Part shown: positions 15,698 to 26,717 of the stretch, in pieces
Layout of the letters: the number at the start of each line of letters is the position of its first letter
Numbering within the stretch: position 1 is the stretch's first letter
DNA from: Leucobacter sp. cx-328
GTDB lineage: Bacteria > Actinomycetota > Actinomycetes > Actinomycetales > Microbacteriaceae
DNA: 64,000 bases
Assembly (NCBI RefSeq): GCF_014530035.1
Contig: NZ_JACVMX010000001.1
Span: forward strand, 434,001 to 498,000
Direction: 5' to 3'
The notes under the pieces: generated by a model
The model's database searches: none
Told to the model about the DNA's origin: nothing
Seen by the model: the letters and a program-made list of their open reading frames with translations, nothing else
Made by a program: the position numbers and the translations under genes

Positions 15698-16492
15698 ATG
15701 GCTCGTACATATGTTGTGACCGGTTCGGCTTCGGGTATCGGTGCGGCTACGGCAAAGACTCTTCGCGATCGCGGTGACCGCGTGATTGGTATCGACCTTC
15801 GTGACGTTGAGATCGAGGCTGACCTTTCTACCGCAGCGGGCCGCAAGGACGCAGCCACCCGTGCAATGGAGCTCGCAGATGGCGTCATCGACGGTGTCAT
15901 CGCGTGCGCTGGCATCTCGGCGCCCATCGCCAAGACCGTTTCCATTAACTATTTCGGTGTGACCGAGCTGCTTGAGCACCTCGTTCCCGCACTCAAGAAG
16001 TCGGACGCTCCCCGCGCTGCGGTTGTTTCGTCGATGGCGTCGCTTCAGGCAAACTCGGCCGAGCTCGTCGAAGCCCAGCTCGCTGGCGATGAGGCGCGGG
16101 CGCTTGAGATTGCTGAGACCTACGTGGCAAAGGGCCCCGAGGCTGGCTACACCACCTACCCTTCATCGAAGCGTGCACTCGCTCGCTGGGTGCGCCGTGA
16201 GTCGATCACCCCGACCTGGGCTGGTAATGGGATTGCGCTCAACGCGGTTGCTCCCGGCACCGTGATCACCCCGATGACCGAGAAGCTCCTCGCTACGCCT
16301 GAGGGTCGCGCGATGGTTGACGCAAACGTTCCGATGCCCCTGAACTACCACCAGCCGGCTCAGTCAATCGTTGATGTGCTCGTGTGGCTCACCAATGTAG
16401 AGAACACTCATATGGCTGGCCAGGTCATTTACTGCGATGGTGGCGCTGATGCGTCGCTTCGCGGGGACGACATTTGGTCGTGGAACGACTAA
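15698..16492 (+). CDS. Short-chain dehydrogenase/reductase, 3-alpha-hydroxysteroid dehydrogenase-like
   Basis: A 264-residue classical SDR. The NAD(P) motif TGSASGIG is at 8-15, Asn 84 in VSINYFG, the catalytic Ser in VSSMAS near 111-112, and the YPSSK active site gives Tyr 154 and Lys 158. There is an insertion between the Ser and Tyr motifs (about residues 115-148) and a short N-terminal half, like the 3-alpha-hydroxysteroid dehydrogenase/carbonyl reductase subgroup. The substrate is therefore a carbonyl or secondary alcohol, possibly steroid-like or xenobiotic. AAGGAG precedes ATG 15698. Pairing with the upstream MarR regulator suggests induction by the substrate. Confidence 0.85.
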   Translation: MARTYVVTGSASGIGAATAKTLRDRGDRVIGIDLRDVEIEADLSTAAGRKDAATRAMELADGVIDGVIACAGISAPIAKTVSINYFGVTELLEHLVPALKKSDAPRAAVVSSMASLQANSAELVEAQLAGDEARALEIAETYVAKGPEAGYTTYPSSKRALARWVRRESITPTWAGNGIALNAVAPGTVITPMTEKLLATPEGRAMVDANVPMPLNYHQPAQSIVDVLVWLTNVENTHMAGQVIYCDGGADASLRGDDIWSWND

Positions 16493-16650
16493 CTTTCAAA
16501 GTCGTGTAAGATTGGTTGCTGTACTTCGGCGAGGGGCGTTCGCGCCCGTTATCGACGCGGTCACGGACCCTTCTGGGCCTGCTGCGTGTACACCACCGGC
16601 GGGTTACCGTCAGAGACACTGGGCATTGCGCCCATAAGGAAGGAAGTCCC
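16493..16650 (+). other. Leader region of the L25 gene
   Basis: This 158-base gap contains GTAAGATT (16506-16513), a possible -10 region, and a hairpin GGGGCG-TTCG-CGCCC. GGAAGGAAG directly precedes the L25 start. It could be an autoregulatory leader, but nothing conserved is recognised. Confidence 0.35.
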
Positions 16651-17223
16651 ATGACTGAGACGAACAAGCTTGTTGCAGAGCTCCGCGAGAAGTTCGGTAA
16701 GGGTGCTGCTCGTCAGCTCCGCGCTGCAAAGCGTACCCCCGTTGTCGTTTACGGCCACGGCACCGATCCCGTTCACGCTTCGGTTGATACTCACCCGCTG
16801 AGCCTCATCATCCGTCAGGCAAACTCGATCATCGAGCTCGACGTGAACGGCAAGTCGACTCTCGTTCTCGTAAAGGATGTCCAGAAGGACGCAGTTACGC
16901 AGATCATCGAGCACGTTGACCTCCTCATCGTGAAGAAGGGTGAGACCGTCGAGGTAGAGGTTCCCCTCCACATGGTTGGCGAGCCCTTCTCGGGCAACAG
17001 CGCCCTCCAGGACCTCAACACCATCCGCCTGAGCGTTCCCGCAACCGCTATCCCTGACGCAGTTCAGGTCAGCGTTGAGGGCCTCGAGGGTGGCGCACAG
17101 GTTCTCGCAGGCGATGTTGAGCTCCCCAAGGGCGCAACCCTCCTCGACCCCGCAGACCAGCTCGTTGCTCACGTTTCCGCACCCCGCGGTGGCGCAGCAG
17201 GCGACGAAGAGGCTGCAGAGTAA
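16651..17223 (+). CDS. rplY: 50S ribosomal protein L25, general stress (Ctc) form
   Basis: A 190-residue protein of the long L25/TL5/CTC type, which binds 5S rRNA. The N-terminal domain has REKFGKGAARQLRAAKRTPVVVYG and an acidic beta barrel. The C-terminal TL5 domain includes VPLHMVGEP and ends in a Gly/Ala/Glu tail. The usual actinobacterial order rplY-pth-mfd is kept. I chose ATG 16651 because AAGGAAGGAAG precedes it and the product begins like known L25 proteins; the frame extending back to 16516 is non-coding. A UUCG hairpin and a strong terminator follow. Confidence 0.95.
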   Translation: MTETNKLVAELREKFGKGAARQLRAAKRTPVVVYGHGTDPVHASVDTHPLSLIIRQANSIIELDVNGKSTLVLVKDVQKDAVTQIIEHVDLLIVKKGETVEVEVPLHMVGEPFSGNSALQDLNTIRLSVPATAIPDAVQVSVEGLEGGAQVLAGDVELPKGATLLDPADQLVAHVSAPRGGAAGDEEAAE

Positions 17224-17226
17224 TTT

Positions 17227-17244
17227 CACACACTTCGGTGTGTG
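17227..17244 (+). other. UUCG-tetraloop hairpin after rplY
   Basis: CACACAC-TTCG-GTGTGTG begins 4 bases after the stop codon of rplY. It is a very stable 7-bp stem with a TTCG loop and no T-run, so it may protect the 3' end rather than terminate. Confidence 0.7.
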
Positions 17245-17248
17245 AGTG

Positions 17249-17290
17249 AACCCGTTGAGTGGGCGCTAGCCCACTCAACGGGTTCTTCTC
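17249..17290 (+). terminator. Rho-independent terminator after rplY
   Basis: A perfect 15-bp stem (17249-17263 with 17270-17284), loop CGCTAG, is followed by CTTCTC. It separates rplY from pth. Confidence 0.85.
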
Positions 17291-17323
17291 GTATCTGAAC
17301 CGACTCGAGAAAGATGACGCAAA

Positions 17324-17953
17324 ATGTGGTGGAGACGCCGGAAAGTGACTGCAGACGTGGCGACAGACAACTGGCTGGTCGTAGGGCTCGGTAATCCGGG
17401 CGCGAAGTACGAGGCAACGCGACACAACGTGGGGCAAATGGCCCTTGACGTTCTCGCGAACCGTATGAGCGCAAAGTTCTCCCCGCACAAGACCAACTCT
17501 CGAGTGGCAGAAGGGCGACTTGTCCCGGGTGGGCCGAAGCTCATTCTTGCGAAGTCGAACGGGTACATGAACACTTCTGGTGGCCCGGTTTCGGCGCTCG
17601 CGAAGTACTTTGACATCGCGCCTGATCGTCTCATTGTGCTGCACGATGAGCTCGACATTCCATTTGACACCATCAAGCTCAAGACCGGTGGCGGTCACGG
17701 TGGCCACAATGGTCTGCGTGATATCGCGAAGGCGCTCGGCACTCCCGAGTTCACTCGCGTGCGTATTGGCATCGGTCGCCCGCCGGGGCAGCAGGACGTC
17801 GCCGACTTCGTGCTCAAGCCATTCGGTTCGTCTGAAAAAACCTCGCTCGCCGTGCTCCTTGAAGACGCGGCAGACGCCACCGAGCGCGTCATCACCGACG
17901 GCTTGCTCGCTGCACAGCAGCGTTACCACGGTGCAACCGGGGGAGCGAAGTGA
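17324..17953 (+). CDS. pth: Peptidyl-tRNA hydrolase
   Basis: Pth recycles peptidyl-tRNA released prematurely from ribosomes. The protein has the family strand VVGLGNPGAKYEATRHNVG with the catalytic His in RHN, then LAKSNGYMNTSG with the tRNA-binding Asn, VLHDELD and GGGHGGHNGLRDI. The full frame from ATG 17324 gives 209 residues. An in-frame GTG at 17345 would give 202 and may be the true start, since the first seven residues (MWWRRRK) are not typical. The stop codon overlaps the mfd start by 4 bases, indicating coupling. Confidence 0.94.
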   Translation: MWWRRRKVTADVATDNWLVVGLGNPGAKYEATRHNVGQMALDVLANRMSAKFSPHKTNSRVAEGRLVPGGPKLILAKSNGYMNTSGGPVSALAKYFDIAPDRLIVLHDELDIPFDTIKLKTGGGHGGHNGLRDIAKALGTPEFTRVRIGIGRPPGQQDVADFVLKPFGSSEKTSLAVLLEDAADATERVITDGLLAAQQRYHGATGGAK

Positions 17954-20900
17954 GTCTCGCAGGGATCGAAGGCCTCCTCGAGGCATCGCCATCGTTTGCG
18001 CGTGCGCTTGAGGAGCACTCGACCGATGCCGAGTTTTCTGCGCTGGAGGGATTGCGCGCGCCGTTGCTCGCTGGACTCCTGCGCAAGCGTCGCGCTGCAG
18101 GCGACACCGGGGCCCTGTTGGTGCTTGCGGCGACAAGCCGCGAGGCCGACTCGCTGCGGAGCGCGCTCGCATCACTCGTCCCCGAGGCGATCACCGCTGA
18201 GTTCCCCGCATGGGAGACTCTTCCGCACGAGCGCCTGAGCCCGTCAGCCGAGACGGTCGGCAAGCGGTCGGAGGCATTGCGCGTCCTGCAGTCAGCGGGC
18301 GCGGATCAGCCAGTCATCCTCGTCGCTTCAGTACGTGCGGCACTGCAGCCGATCTCGCCCCACCTGAGTAACGCGCTGCCGATCGAACTTCGTGCTGGCC
18401 AGGACTCCGTCGGCCTGGACGTCATCGCTGCAGAACTCGTGCAGTACGCGTACACGCGTGTTGACATGGTCACCCGTCGCGGTGAGTTCGCAGTGCGCGG
18501 CGGCATTCTTGACGTCTTCCCACCGACGGCTGAGCACGCGGTCCGCGTTGATTTCTTCGGCGATGAGGTTGATCAGATTCACCGCTTCGCAGTTTCGGAT
18601 CAGCGTAGTGCAGGCGATCCGCTGCCCGGCATTGATCTGTGGCCCGCACGCGAGCTTTTGCTCACCGACGAGGTGCGCGAGCGCGCTGCTGAGCTGTTGC
18701 CAAAGTTCCCCGCACTCTCGACGCTGCTAGAGAAAATGGCACAGGGCATCGCGGTTGAGGGTATGGAGAGCCTGCTCCCGAACCTGGTTCCCGGACTCAT
18801 TCCGCTGACCGAACTGCTACCAGCCGGTGGCGCAGTAGTGGTTGCGGCGCCGGAGCGCGTTGCGTTGCGCGCTGTGAGCCTTGCAGAGACAAACCGCGAG
18901 TTCCTCGAGGCGGCATGGCACGCAGCAACGGCGGGCGGCGAGGCCCCGGTCGATACTGATAACTCTGGCCTTCTCACGATGCAGCAGCTCCGCGCGGCAT
19001 CGACTGGTCGCCCCTGGTGGACGATCTCGACCTTCATGCAAGACGAGGCAGAAGACCTCGGCGGAGCAGTCGAAAGCGACGCCGCGATTGCCGTGCACGG
19101 CGCGCTGATTCCGCGCCCTGCTCCCGGCGTTGAGCCGACCGCTGCCATGATGCAGCGCCTGAGCGCGCGACTCAGCGAAGGCTGGGGTGCGGTTGTTGCC
19201 GCGCAGGGCATCGGCCTGGTTGAGCGCGCACGCGACCTGTTGAGCGAGGCCGGCGCAGCGGCGCGGATCGTCGAGACCCTGCCAGAGGTCCTGGACCCTG
19301 GCGTGGTCCATCTCGTGACCGGCACCGCGTGGCAGGGCTTTGAGAGCCCCGAAGCGAAGCTGCTGTTCGCGACCGAGGCAGAGTTCTTCGGCCGCGCAGC
19401 TGCCACCGCCGCGGTCAACAGCCTGAAATTGCCGCGTCGCCGTGCGAAGAACGTCGTCGATCCGCTCAAGCTCGTCGCTGGCGACTTCGTCGTGCACGAA
19501 ACCCACGGCATTGGCCAGTTCGTCGAGCTTACGCAGCGCATGGTGCCGAGCGGCGTCGGCCGCGACGCAACCAAGGCGCTGCGCGAGTACCTGGTGCTCG
19601 AATATGCATCGTCGAAGCGTGGCATGCCCAAGGACAAGCTGTACGTCCCGACTGATCAGCTCGATCAGCTCTCGCGCTACGTAGGTGGCGAGGCTCCCGC
19701 GCTCTCGAAGATGGGCGGCAGTGACTGGTCGAACGCGAAGAAGAAGGCGCGCAAGGCCGTCCGCGATATCGCGGTCGAGCTTGTGAAACTCTACTCCGCA
19801 CGAATGGCGGCCCCCGGCTTCGCGTTCTCGCCAGATACCCCATGGCAGCGTGAGCTTGAAGAGGCGTTCCCGTATGCGGAGACCCTTGACCAACTCACCA
19901 CCATTGACGAGGTGAAGCGCGACATGGAACGGTCGATCCCCATGGATCGCCTGCTCGCGGGTGACGTTGGGTTTGGTAAGACTGAGGTCGCGATCCGCGC
20001 CGCATTCAAAGCAGTGCAAGATGGCAAGCAAGTCGCGATGCTCGTGCCGACGACGCTACTCGCGAACCAGCACTTCGAGACGTTCCAGGATCGCTTCGCT
20101 GGCTTCCCAGTACAGTTGCGTGCGCTCAGCCGTTTCCAGACTGACGCCGAGGCGAAGGAAACCCTCGAAGGTCTCGCCGCCGGCACGGTCGACGTCGTGG
20201 TCGGCACGCATCGGCTGCTCTCAGGCAAGGTCAACTACAAGGACCTCGGCCTCCTCATCATTGATGAGGAACAGCGCTTCGGCGTCGAACACAAAGACGC
20301 GATGAAGAAGCTAAAAACGAACGTCGATATTCTCGCGATGAGTGCGACGCCGATTCCGCGAACGCTTGAGATGGCAGTGACCGGTATCCGTGAAATGTCG
20401 ACACTTGCGACCCCGCCGGAGGATCGTCACCCGATCCTCACGTTCGTTGGCCCCCGTAGTGACAAGCAGATCACGGCAGCGATCCGCCGCGAGCTGTTGC
20501 GCGAGGGCCAGGTGTTCTTCGTGCACAACCGCGTCTCATCGATTGGCCGGACCGCGGCGAAGATCCAGGAACTCGTGCCAGAGGCACGCGTCGCGATCGC
20601 GCACGGCAAACTGTCTGAGCACCAGCTCGAGCAGGTCGTGCAAGATTTCTGGGAACGCAAGTTTGATGTGCTGGTCTCAACGACCATCGTGGAGACCGGT
20701 CTCGACATCGCAAACGCGAACACGATCATCATCGACCAGGCAGACAAATACGGCCTGAGCCAGCTGCACCAGCTGCGCGGCCGCGTTGGCCGCAGCCGCG
20801 AGCGTGCGTACGCCTACTTCCTCTTCGACCCAGACAAGCCGCTCACCGAGCACGCACACGAGCGCCTGGAAACGCTTGCGACGAACAACGAACTCGGTTC

Positions 20901-21585
20901 TGGCATGCAGGTCGCGCTGAAAGACTTGGAACTGCGCGGCGCTGGCAATCTGCTCGGTGGCGAGCAGTCGGGTCACATCGCTGGTGTCGGATTCGACCTC
21001 TACCTGCGCATGATCGGCGAGGCCGTGAACACGTTTAAGGGGGAGGACGTCACCGGGCCTACCGAGCTCGTGCTCGAGCTTCCCGTTGACGCGCACATTC
21101 CCGAGGACTATATCGAGAGTGAACGCTTGCGTCTCGAGGCGTACCAGAAGTTCTCTGCCGCCTCGCATCCGCAGGCGCCGGAGGAACACGTGAGCGTCGT
21201 TATGGACGAGCTCATCGACCGATACGGTAAGCCGCCGGTTGAGGTCGAGCGCCTTGCGACGGTCTCGAGCCTGCGTCGCCGGGCCGCACGTCTCGGTCTT
21301 TCGAAGGTCATCGCTGCGGGTACCACCTTGCGTATCGAACCGGTCGAACTGCCCGGTTCACGTCAGATGCGCATGCGTCGTATGTACCCCGACGGAAAGT
21401 ACACCGAATCGACCAAGCTGTTGCAGATCCCGCTGCCTGGGGCGACCGCGTCTGCGCGGAGTCCGCTCGCGGGCGTTGGCCAGCGCAAGTTTGGTGACGA
21501 GCACGACATCGCTGCGTGGACGGGTCGCGTCTTTGCGACGCTGCTGGAGGCGGATCCGCCCCCTACCGACGCGCCCGCAGCGTAG
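17950..21585 (+). CDS. mfd: Transcription-repair coupling factor
   Basis: A 1211-residue Mfd, the ATP-driven translocase that removes RNA polymerase stalled at DNA lesions and recruits UvrA. The N-terminal UvrB-like domains include the [22 protein letters not shown] segment. The RNA polymerase-interacting CarD-like domain is near residues 495-570 ([14 protein letters not shown]). The RecG-like motor has Walker A GDVGFGKT at about 671 and the DEEQ box at about 772, followed by [11 protein letters not shown] and QLRGRVGRS. The C-terminal TRCF domain completes it. It starts at GTG 17950 inside the end of pth. Length and order are normal. Confidence 0.97.
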   Translation: MSLAGIEGLLEASPSFARALEEHSTDAEFSALEGLRAPLLAGLLRKRRAAGDTGALLVLAATSREADSLRSALASLVPEAITAEFPAWETLPHERLSPSAETVGKRSEALRVLQSAGADQPVILVASVRAALQPISPHLSNALPIELRAGQDSVGLDVIAAELVQYAYTRVDMVTRRGEFAVRGGILDVFPPTAEHAVRVDFFGDEVDQIHRFAVSDQRSAGDPLPGIDLWPARELLLTDEVRERAAELLPKFPALSTLLEKMAQGIAVEGMESLLPNLVPGLIPLTELLPAGGAVVVAAPERVALRAVSLAETNREFLEAAWHAATAGGEAPVDTDNSGLLTMQQLRAASTGRPWWTISTFMQDEAEDLGGAVESDAAIAVHGALIPRPAPGVEPTAAMMQRLSARLSEGWGAVVAAQGIGLVERARDLLSEAGAAARIVETLPEVLDPGVVHLVTGTAWQGFESPEAKLLFATEAEFFGRAAATAAVNSLKLPRRRAKNVVDPLKLVAGDFVVHETHGIGQFVELTQRMVPSGVGRDATKALREYLVLEYASSKRGMPKDKLYVPTDQLDQLSRYVGGEAPALSKMGGSDWSNAKKKARKAVRDIAVELVKLYSARMAAPGFAFSPDTPWQRELEEAFPYAETLDQLTTIDEVKRDMERSIPMDRLLAGDVGFGKTEVAIRAAFKAVQDGKQVAMLVPTTLLANQHFETFQDRFAGFPVQLRALSRFQTDAEAKETLEGLAAGTVDVVVGTHRLLSGKVNYKDLGLLIIDEEQRFGVEHKDAMKKLKTNVDILAMSATPIPRTLEMAVTGIREMSTLATPPEDRHPILTFVGPRSDKQITAAIRRELLREGQVFFVHNRVSSIGRTAAKIQELVPEARVAIAHGKLSEHQLEQVVQDFWERKFDVLVSTTIVETGLDIANANTIIIDQADKYGLSQLHQLRGRVGRSRERAYAYFLFDPDKPLTEHAHERLETLATNNELGSGMQVALKDLELRGAGNLLGGEQSGHIAGVGFDLYLRMIGEAVNTFKGEDVTGPTELVLELPVDAHIPEDYIESERLRLEAYQKFSAASHPQAPEEHVSVVMDELIDRYGKPPVEVERLATVSSLRRRAARLGLSKVIAAGTTLRIEPVELPGSRQMRMRRMYPDGKYTESTKLLQIPLPGATASARSPLAGVGQRKFGDEHDIAAWTGRVFATLLEADPPPTDAPAA

Positions 21586-21613
21586 GGCGCGAGCGCCGCA
21601 CGCCGGGAACGCA

Positions 21614-21651
21614 GAAGGCCCGGGACTGACGTGAATCAGTCCCGGGCCTTC
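21614..21651. terminator. Perfect 16-bp bidirectional terminator between mfd and a lipoprotein gene
   Basis: Arms 21614-21629 and 21636-21651 are exactly complementary around CGTGAA, and CGTTGCGTTT follows on the plus strand. It serves convergent genes. Confidence 0.85.
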
Positions 21652-21671
21652 GTTGCGTTTGCGCTGTGAAA

Positions 21672-22199
21672 TTAGCCTGCGTTGCAGAGCTTCCCGAGCT
21701 GATCTGCAGCGGTCTGCAGCTTTGTGGAGTGGTCGTTGACCTTCTCCGAAAGCGCGAGGCTCTGTTCCTGAGCCTTGGCTGCCTTGTCCTGCAGCTCCTG
21801 GACTGCAGCTGCATCGGACATGTCGAGGTTGCTCGTGTCGCCAAGACCAGCGAGCACCGAGAAGTCAAACTCGCCGAAGAGGTCAGTGACGGCGCCGAAC
21901 TCGGTGACGAAGTCGTCGAGGGGAGCCTTGACCTCTTCGTTGGTGATCTTGCTCTGCGCGTCCTTGAGCGAGGCGAGCATGGGGTCGAACGCTGCCTTGA
22001 TGTCGACGTCCTTGCCGGCGACTGCGTCGGTCATGAACGACTGTGACTCGGTCGCGAGGTCAGCCGATGCGTCGGTGAGCGTCACCTCAGCGATCTTGCA
22101 TGCCTCTGCGACGCTCTGGCCGCCTGCACACGAAACGAGTCCGAGTGAAAGGCCTACAGCTGCGACCGCGAGGGTGGTGCGACGAATCGAAAAAGTCAT
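21672..22199 (-). CDS. Putative lipoprotein, unknown function
   Basis: A 175-residue protein with a signal peptide (MTFSIRRTTLAVAAVGLSLG) and lipobox LVSC, so Cys 24 should be lipidated and the protein anchored outside the membrane. The mature part is acidic and predicted helical, with heptad-like stretches such as AAAVQELQDKAAKAQEQSLALSEKV, which suggests an elongated helical bundle. It has two further cysteines, at residue 34 (EACK) and near the C-terminus (LCNAG). I do not recognise a domain. GGGAAC lies about 8 bases ahead of the ATG. It is convergent with mfd and divergent from mazG. Confidence 0.82.
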   Translation of the reverse strand: MTFSIRRTTLAVAAVGLSLGLVSCAGGQSVAEACKIAEVTLTDASADLATESQSFMTDAVAGKDVDIKAAFDPMLASLKDAQSKITNEEVKAPLDDFVTEFGAVTDLFGEFDFSVLAGLGDTSNLDMSDAAAVQELQDKAAKAQEQSLALSEKVNDHSTKLQTAADQLGKLCNAG

Positions 22200-22320
22200 G
22201 AAATCAGTTCCCTTCAGCGCACGGCAGATAAGTTCTGGTGCCGTACGTATTCAGCTTAGAGGGCAGACCATTTCTGGCAGTGGGACGCAAAAATATCGAG
22301 TCTTGTCTTTAGCGGAGAGA

Positions 22321-22326
22321 TACAGT
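22321..22326 (+). promoter_or_regulatory. -10 box TACAGT before mazG
   Basis: TACAGT ends 6 bases before ATG 22333. No ribosome-binding site lies between, so the transcript is probably leaderless. Confidence 0.5.
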
Positions 22327-22332
22327 CTTTAT

Positions 22333-23031
22333 ATGGTGACTCACTCCGAAACTCCTGCAAACCCAACAAATGTAGTAGAAGCATTGCTTGGTGCATACGA
22401 GACTGTGCGCACCATGGTGCGCCCGGGTGGTTGTGCCTGGCACGCGGATCAGAGCCATGAGTCACTGACCCCATTCCTCATTGAAGAGACGGCTGAGTTT
22501 GTTGACGCGATCGAGCGCGAGCTTCCCGCTGCCGAAGTCGCTTCGGAGCTCGGAGACGTGCTCTATCAAGTGCTGTTCCACTCGGTGCTCGCGGAGCGTG
22601 ACGGTGAGGGGTATGACCTCGCCGCCGTTGCGGCGGGTCTCAACGCGAAACTCATTGCACGTCACCCGCACGTCTTTGCAGACCGTGGCTATATGTCTGT
22701 TGACGAGCTTAACGCTGAGTGGGAACGACTGAAAGAGGATGCGGCTGGCGAAGCTCGTGGTAGCAGGGGAGTACTTGACGGCATCCCCGCAGGTATGCCG
22801 ACTCTCGCCCGTAGCGCCAAGGTCATCGAACGCCTCAAGCGCGCAGGAGCGTTGATCACCGGCGGATCCGCGCCCAGCGAGCGCAGCGAAGCCGAGATCG
22901 GTGCTGATCTCCTCGCCCTCGTACGTGAGGCGAACCGTGCCGGCGTTGATCCGGACCGGGCCCTGCGCATTGCGACCAACGTATTTGCCGCGGAACACCT
23001 CGCTGCAGCAGCAGAACCCGCTACAGAATAA
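22333..23031 (+). CDS. mazG: MazG-family nucleoside triphosphate pyrophosphohydrolase
   Basis: A 232-residue all-alpha NTP pyrophosphohydrolase. The MazG signature is complete: CAWHADQSHESLTPFLIEETAEFVDAIE carries the EExxE metal ligands, and ELGDVLYQVLFHS carries the ExxD pair. A downstream HPHVF and NAEWERLK segment is also typical. MazG hydrolyses NTPs to NMP and PPi, including damaged or non-canonical nucleotides, and in mycobacteria contributes to oxidative-stress mutation avoidance. ATG 22333 is used because an upstream in-frame extension reads into the lipoprotein on the opposite strand. Its 3' end overlaps the convergent LuxR gene by 11 bases. Confidence 0.93.
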   Translation: MVTHSETPANPTNVVEALLGAYETVRTMVRPGGCAWHADQSHESLTPFLIEETAEFVDAIERELPAAEVASELGDVLYQVLFHSVLAERDGEGYDLAAVAAGLNAKLIARHPHVFADRGYMSVDELNAEWERLKEDAAGEARGSRGVLDGIPAGMPTLARSAKVIERLKRAGALITGGSAPSERSEAEIGADLLALVREANRAGVDPDRALRIATNVFAAEHLAAAAEPATE

Positions 23032-23872
23032 GCCCGAGCCGCCGCGCCTCAGCGACCGCAGCATGCCTGGTTGATGCGTCAAGCTTGCCCATCGCCGTAT
23101 TGAGGTAGCTCTTGACCGTGCTCTCAGCGAGATCGAGCGAGAGCCCAATCTCGGCGTTGGTCTGGCCGAGCGCGGCATGCGCGACAACATCGGTCTCACG
23201 GCGAGAGAGGTGGATCGGTGCCTCACCAATCTCGGGCGGCCGACCGATCGCGGTCAACTGCGTCTCAATTGCGGCAAGCCGCGCACGCAGCAGTGGATCG
23301 GTGATATCAGAAGCCAGCCCGCGCAGATCTGCGTGCACACGGCGAAGATCTTCCTGCACGTGCCCGGGAAGCGCTGTCGGGTTCGCCCCACCCTCACGCA
23401 TCTCCCCGAGCCGCACTAAGACCCGATCCTGGACACGGATCTCGGTCGCGAACTCAGCTGCAATCGAAGCTGCAGCCTGCACAAACGAGGACGATGGTGG
23501 CGCCTCGCCGCGGGTGCCGCCATACAGTACGGCCCGCGCGGTCTCCCCAAGCACGACCGGCATCGCAAACAGGGTGACAATGCCCTCACCGAGAATCTGT
23601 GGGTCGTAGTCGTGCGTGATGTTCCTGGCCGCGGCATAATTTACCGTAAAGCGCGGTCGCAGTTCGCTCATTGCACGGCCGCCGAGACCTCGTTGCAACT
23701 GCACACGCATCCCTTGGATATCAGGGGTGCGATGACCAGTCACTGCCGTGACGGTCGTGCCGCCGTCATGCTCGTACCCGCCGAAGGCGATCGGGAAACG
23801 TGTAGCGTCGGCAAACGCCGCCACGGCGTCTTCGAGCGTGCGTTGTGTGGCGGAATCAGTGAGTCGCGTCAT
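23021..23872 (-). CDS. LuxR-family regulator with GAF-like sensor domain
   Basis: A 283-residue regulator. Residues about 10-165 look like a GAF or similar small-molecule sensor domain. The C-terminal 65 residues are a LuxR/GerE helix-turn-helix (LSRRETDVVAHAALGQTNAEIG, then ESTVKSYLNTAMGKL). This architecture matches actinobacterial regulators of catabolic or dehydrogenase genes, with ligand unknown. I chose ATG 23872, preceded by GGGAG and by a TAAGTT box 10 bases upstream; 15 additional in-frame residues are possible. No obvious target lies next to it: hisS is divergent and mazG convergent. Confidence 0.85.
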   Translation of the reverse strand: MTRLTDSATQRTLEDAVAAFADATRFPIAFGGYEHDGGTTVTAVTGHRTPDIQGMRVQLQRGLGGRAMSELRPRFTVNYAAARNITHDYDPQILGEGIVTLFAMPVVLGETARAVLYGGTRGEAPPSSSFVQAAASIAAEFATEIRVQDRVLVRLGEMREGGANPTALPGHVQEDLRRVHADLRGLASDITDPLLRARLAAIETQLTAIGRPPEIGEAPIHLSRRETDVVAHAALGQTNAEIGLSLDLAESTVKSYLNTAMGKLDASTRHAAVAEARRLGLIL

Positions 23873-23968
23873 CGGAACTCCCAACTTACGGAGGTACCTC
23901 ATGGTAACGCCATGCATCCTGCGGAAGGAAGACCCGCCGTGCGCGAATTATCCCGAGAACGTGAAAGA

Positions 23969-25288
23969 ATGGCAGGCATGGCAGCACAGGTGAACCCCCC
24001 GCGCGGCATGCGCGACTTCCTCCCCACCGATAAGGCCCGACGCGAGCATGCGCTCAGCGTCATCAAGGGTGTGTATCGCGCGCACGGCTTCGACGAGATC
24101 GAAACGCCCGTGATGGAAGACTGGGCGCGCCTGCATGCTGGCCTCGGCGGCGACAACGAAAAGCTCAGCTTCTCCATTATGAAGCGCGCCATCAAGCCTG
24201 AGGCGCTCGCCGCAGCGGCTGAAGCTGGTGACCCCGATCAGCTCGCAGATCTTGGCATGCGTTTCGATCTCACGGTCCCGCTCACGCGCTTCTACGCGAG
24301 CCACCGCGCTGAGCTTCCCCCGGTGTTCCGCTCGATCCAGATCGCTCCGGTCTGGCGTGCAGAACGCCCGCAGAAGGGCCGCTATCGTCAGTTCGTGCAG
24401 GCAGACATCGACATCATCGGTGAAGCCGGTCAGCTCGCAGAGATCGAACTCGTGACTGCGACCTCGCAGGCGCTCGCAGCGCTCGGCCTTGAGGGCTGCA
24501 TCATTCGTGTGAACGATCGCCGAATTCTGTTTGGTCTGCTCGAGTTCTGCGGTTTTGCGGCAGAAACGCACGATCGTGCACTCATCACGATCGACAAGCT
24601 CGACAAAATCGGTGCAACTGGTGTCGTCGAAGAGCTCCGCGAGATTGACGCCACCGCTGCAGAACGCATCGGTGCGGTACTGGCCGCAGTCGAACCGGCG
24701 CTTGAGGGTGACGGTATTACACTGTCACGATCCGCCATCGAAGCAGTACTTCCCGGGGTCGCAGCCAACGAGCGCGCAGCATCTGGCATCGACAACCTCG
24801 CCGATCTTGGCGATGCGCTCGACGGTGGCCTACCGGCTGGGGTTGAGGTTCGCTTCGACCCGACCCTCGTGCGTGGCATGGGCTATTACACCGGCACCAT
24901 CTTCGAGGTCGCCCACCCCGGCTCTGGCAGCTCGGTCGGTGGCGGCGGTCGCTACGACGGCATGGTTGGCCGATTCCTTGGACAGGACGTGCCGGCGGTT
25001 GGTTTCTCGATCGGCTTCGAGCGCGTGGTAGACCTCATCTCGCTTCCCGCACAGGTTGGTCCCGCGGCTCTCGTACTCGTGTACGACGCTGATGTGGACT
25101 TCGCAGACCTGGTTGCGCTCAAGCGCGAGCTCGTCGCGCGCGGCCACCGCGTCCGTCTCGAGAAGCGTCAGAAGAACATGAAGACGCTGCTCGCTCGGGT
25201 CGTTGACGAGGGCTTCGCAAGCATGGCAAATGTGCGCGCTGGCGTCACGAACGTCGATGATCTCGAGATCCGCTCTCTCGGCGAGTAA
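23969..25288 (+). CDS. hisS: Histidyl-tRNA synthetase
   Basis: A class II aminoacyl-tRNA synthetase of 439 residues that charges tRNA-His. Motif 1 begins PPRGMRDFLPTDKARRE. Motif 2 contains FRSIQIAPVWRAERPQKGRYRQFVQADIDIIG. The HisS signature LVRGMGYYTGTIFEV and motif 3 GGGGRYDGMVGRFLGQDVPAVGFSIGFER are present, followed by an anticodon-binding domain ending in LLARVVDEGFASMANVRAG. ATG 23969 and ATG 23978 are both possible starts. The much longer open frame from 23612 runs opposite the LuxR gene and is rejected. eno follows. Confidence 0.95.
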   Translation: MAGMAAQVNPPRGMRDFLPTDKARREHALSVIKGVYRAHGFDEIETPVMEDWARLHAGLGGDNEKLSFSIMKRAIKPEALAAAAEAGDPDQLADLGMRFDLTVPLTRFYASHRAELPPVFRSIQIAPVWRAERPQKGRYRQFVQADIDIIGEAGQLAEIELVTATSQALAALGLEGCIIRVNDRRILFGLLEFCGFAAETHDRALITIDKLDKIGATGVVEELREIDATAAERIGAVLAAVEPALEGDGITLSRSAIEAVLPGVAANERAASGIDNLADLGDALDGGLPAGVEVRFDPTLVRGMGYYTGTIFEVAHPGSGSSVGGGGRYDGMVGRFLGQDVPAVGFSIGFERVVDLISLPAQVGPAALVLVYDADVDFADLVALKRELVARGHRVRLEKRQKNMKTLLARVVDEGFASMANVRAGVTNVDDLEIRSLGE

Positions 25289-26692
<1,404 letters not shown>

Positions 26693-26717
26693 GTAGCGCT
26701 AGATAAGGGCGAGCACG

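Noticed and set aside
17069-18175. 368-codon minus-strand frame across rplY, pth and the start of mfd
   Set aside because: It spans three real genes and their terminator and carries no motif.
23612-23968. N-terminal extension of hisS in the same frame
   Set aside because: The extension lies opposite the LuxR-family gene and its promoter, and HisS proteins start at the PPRGMRDF region.
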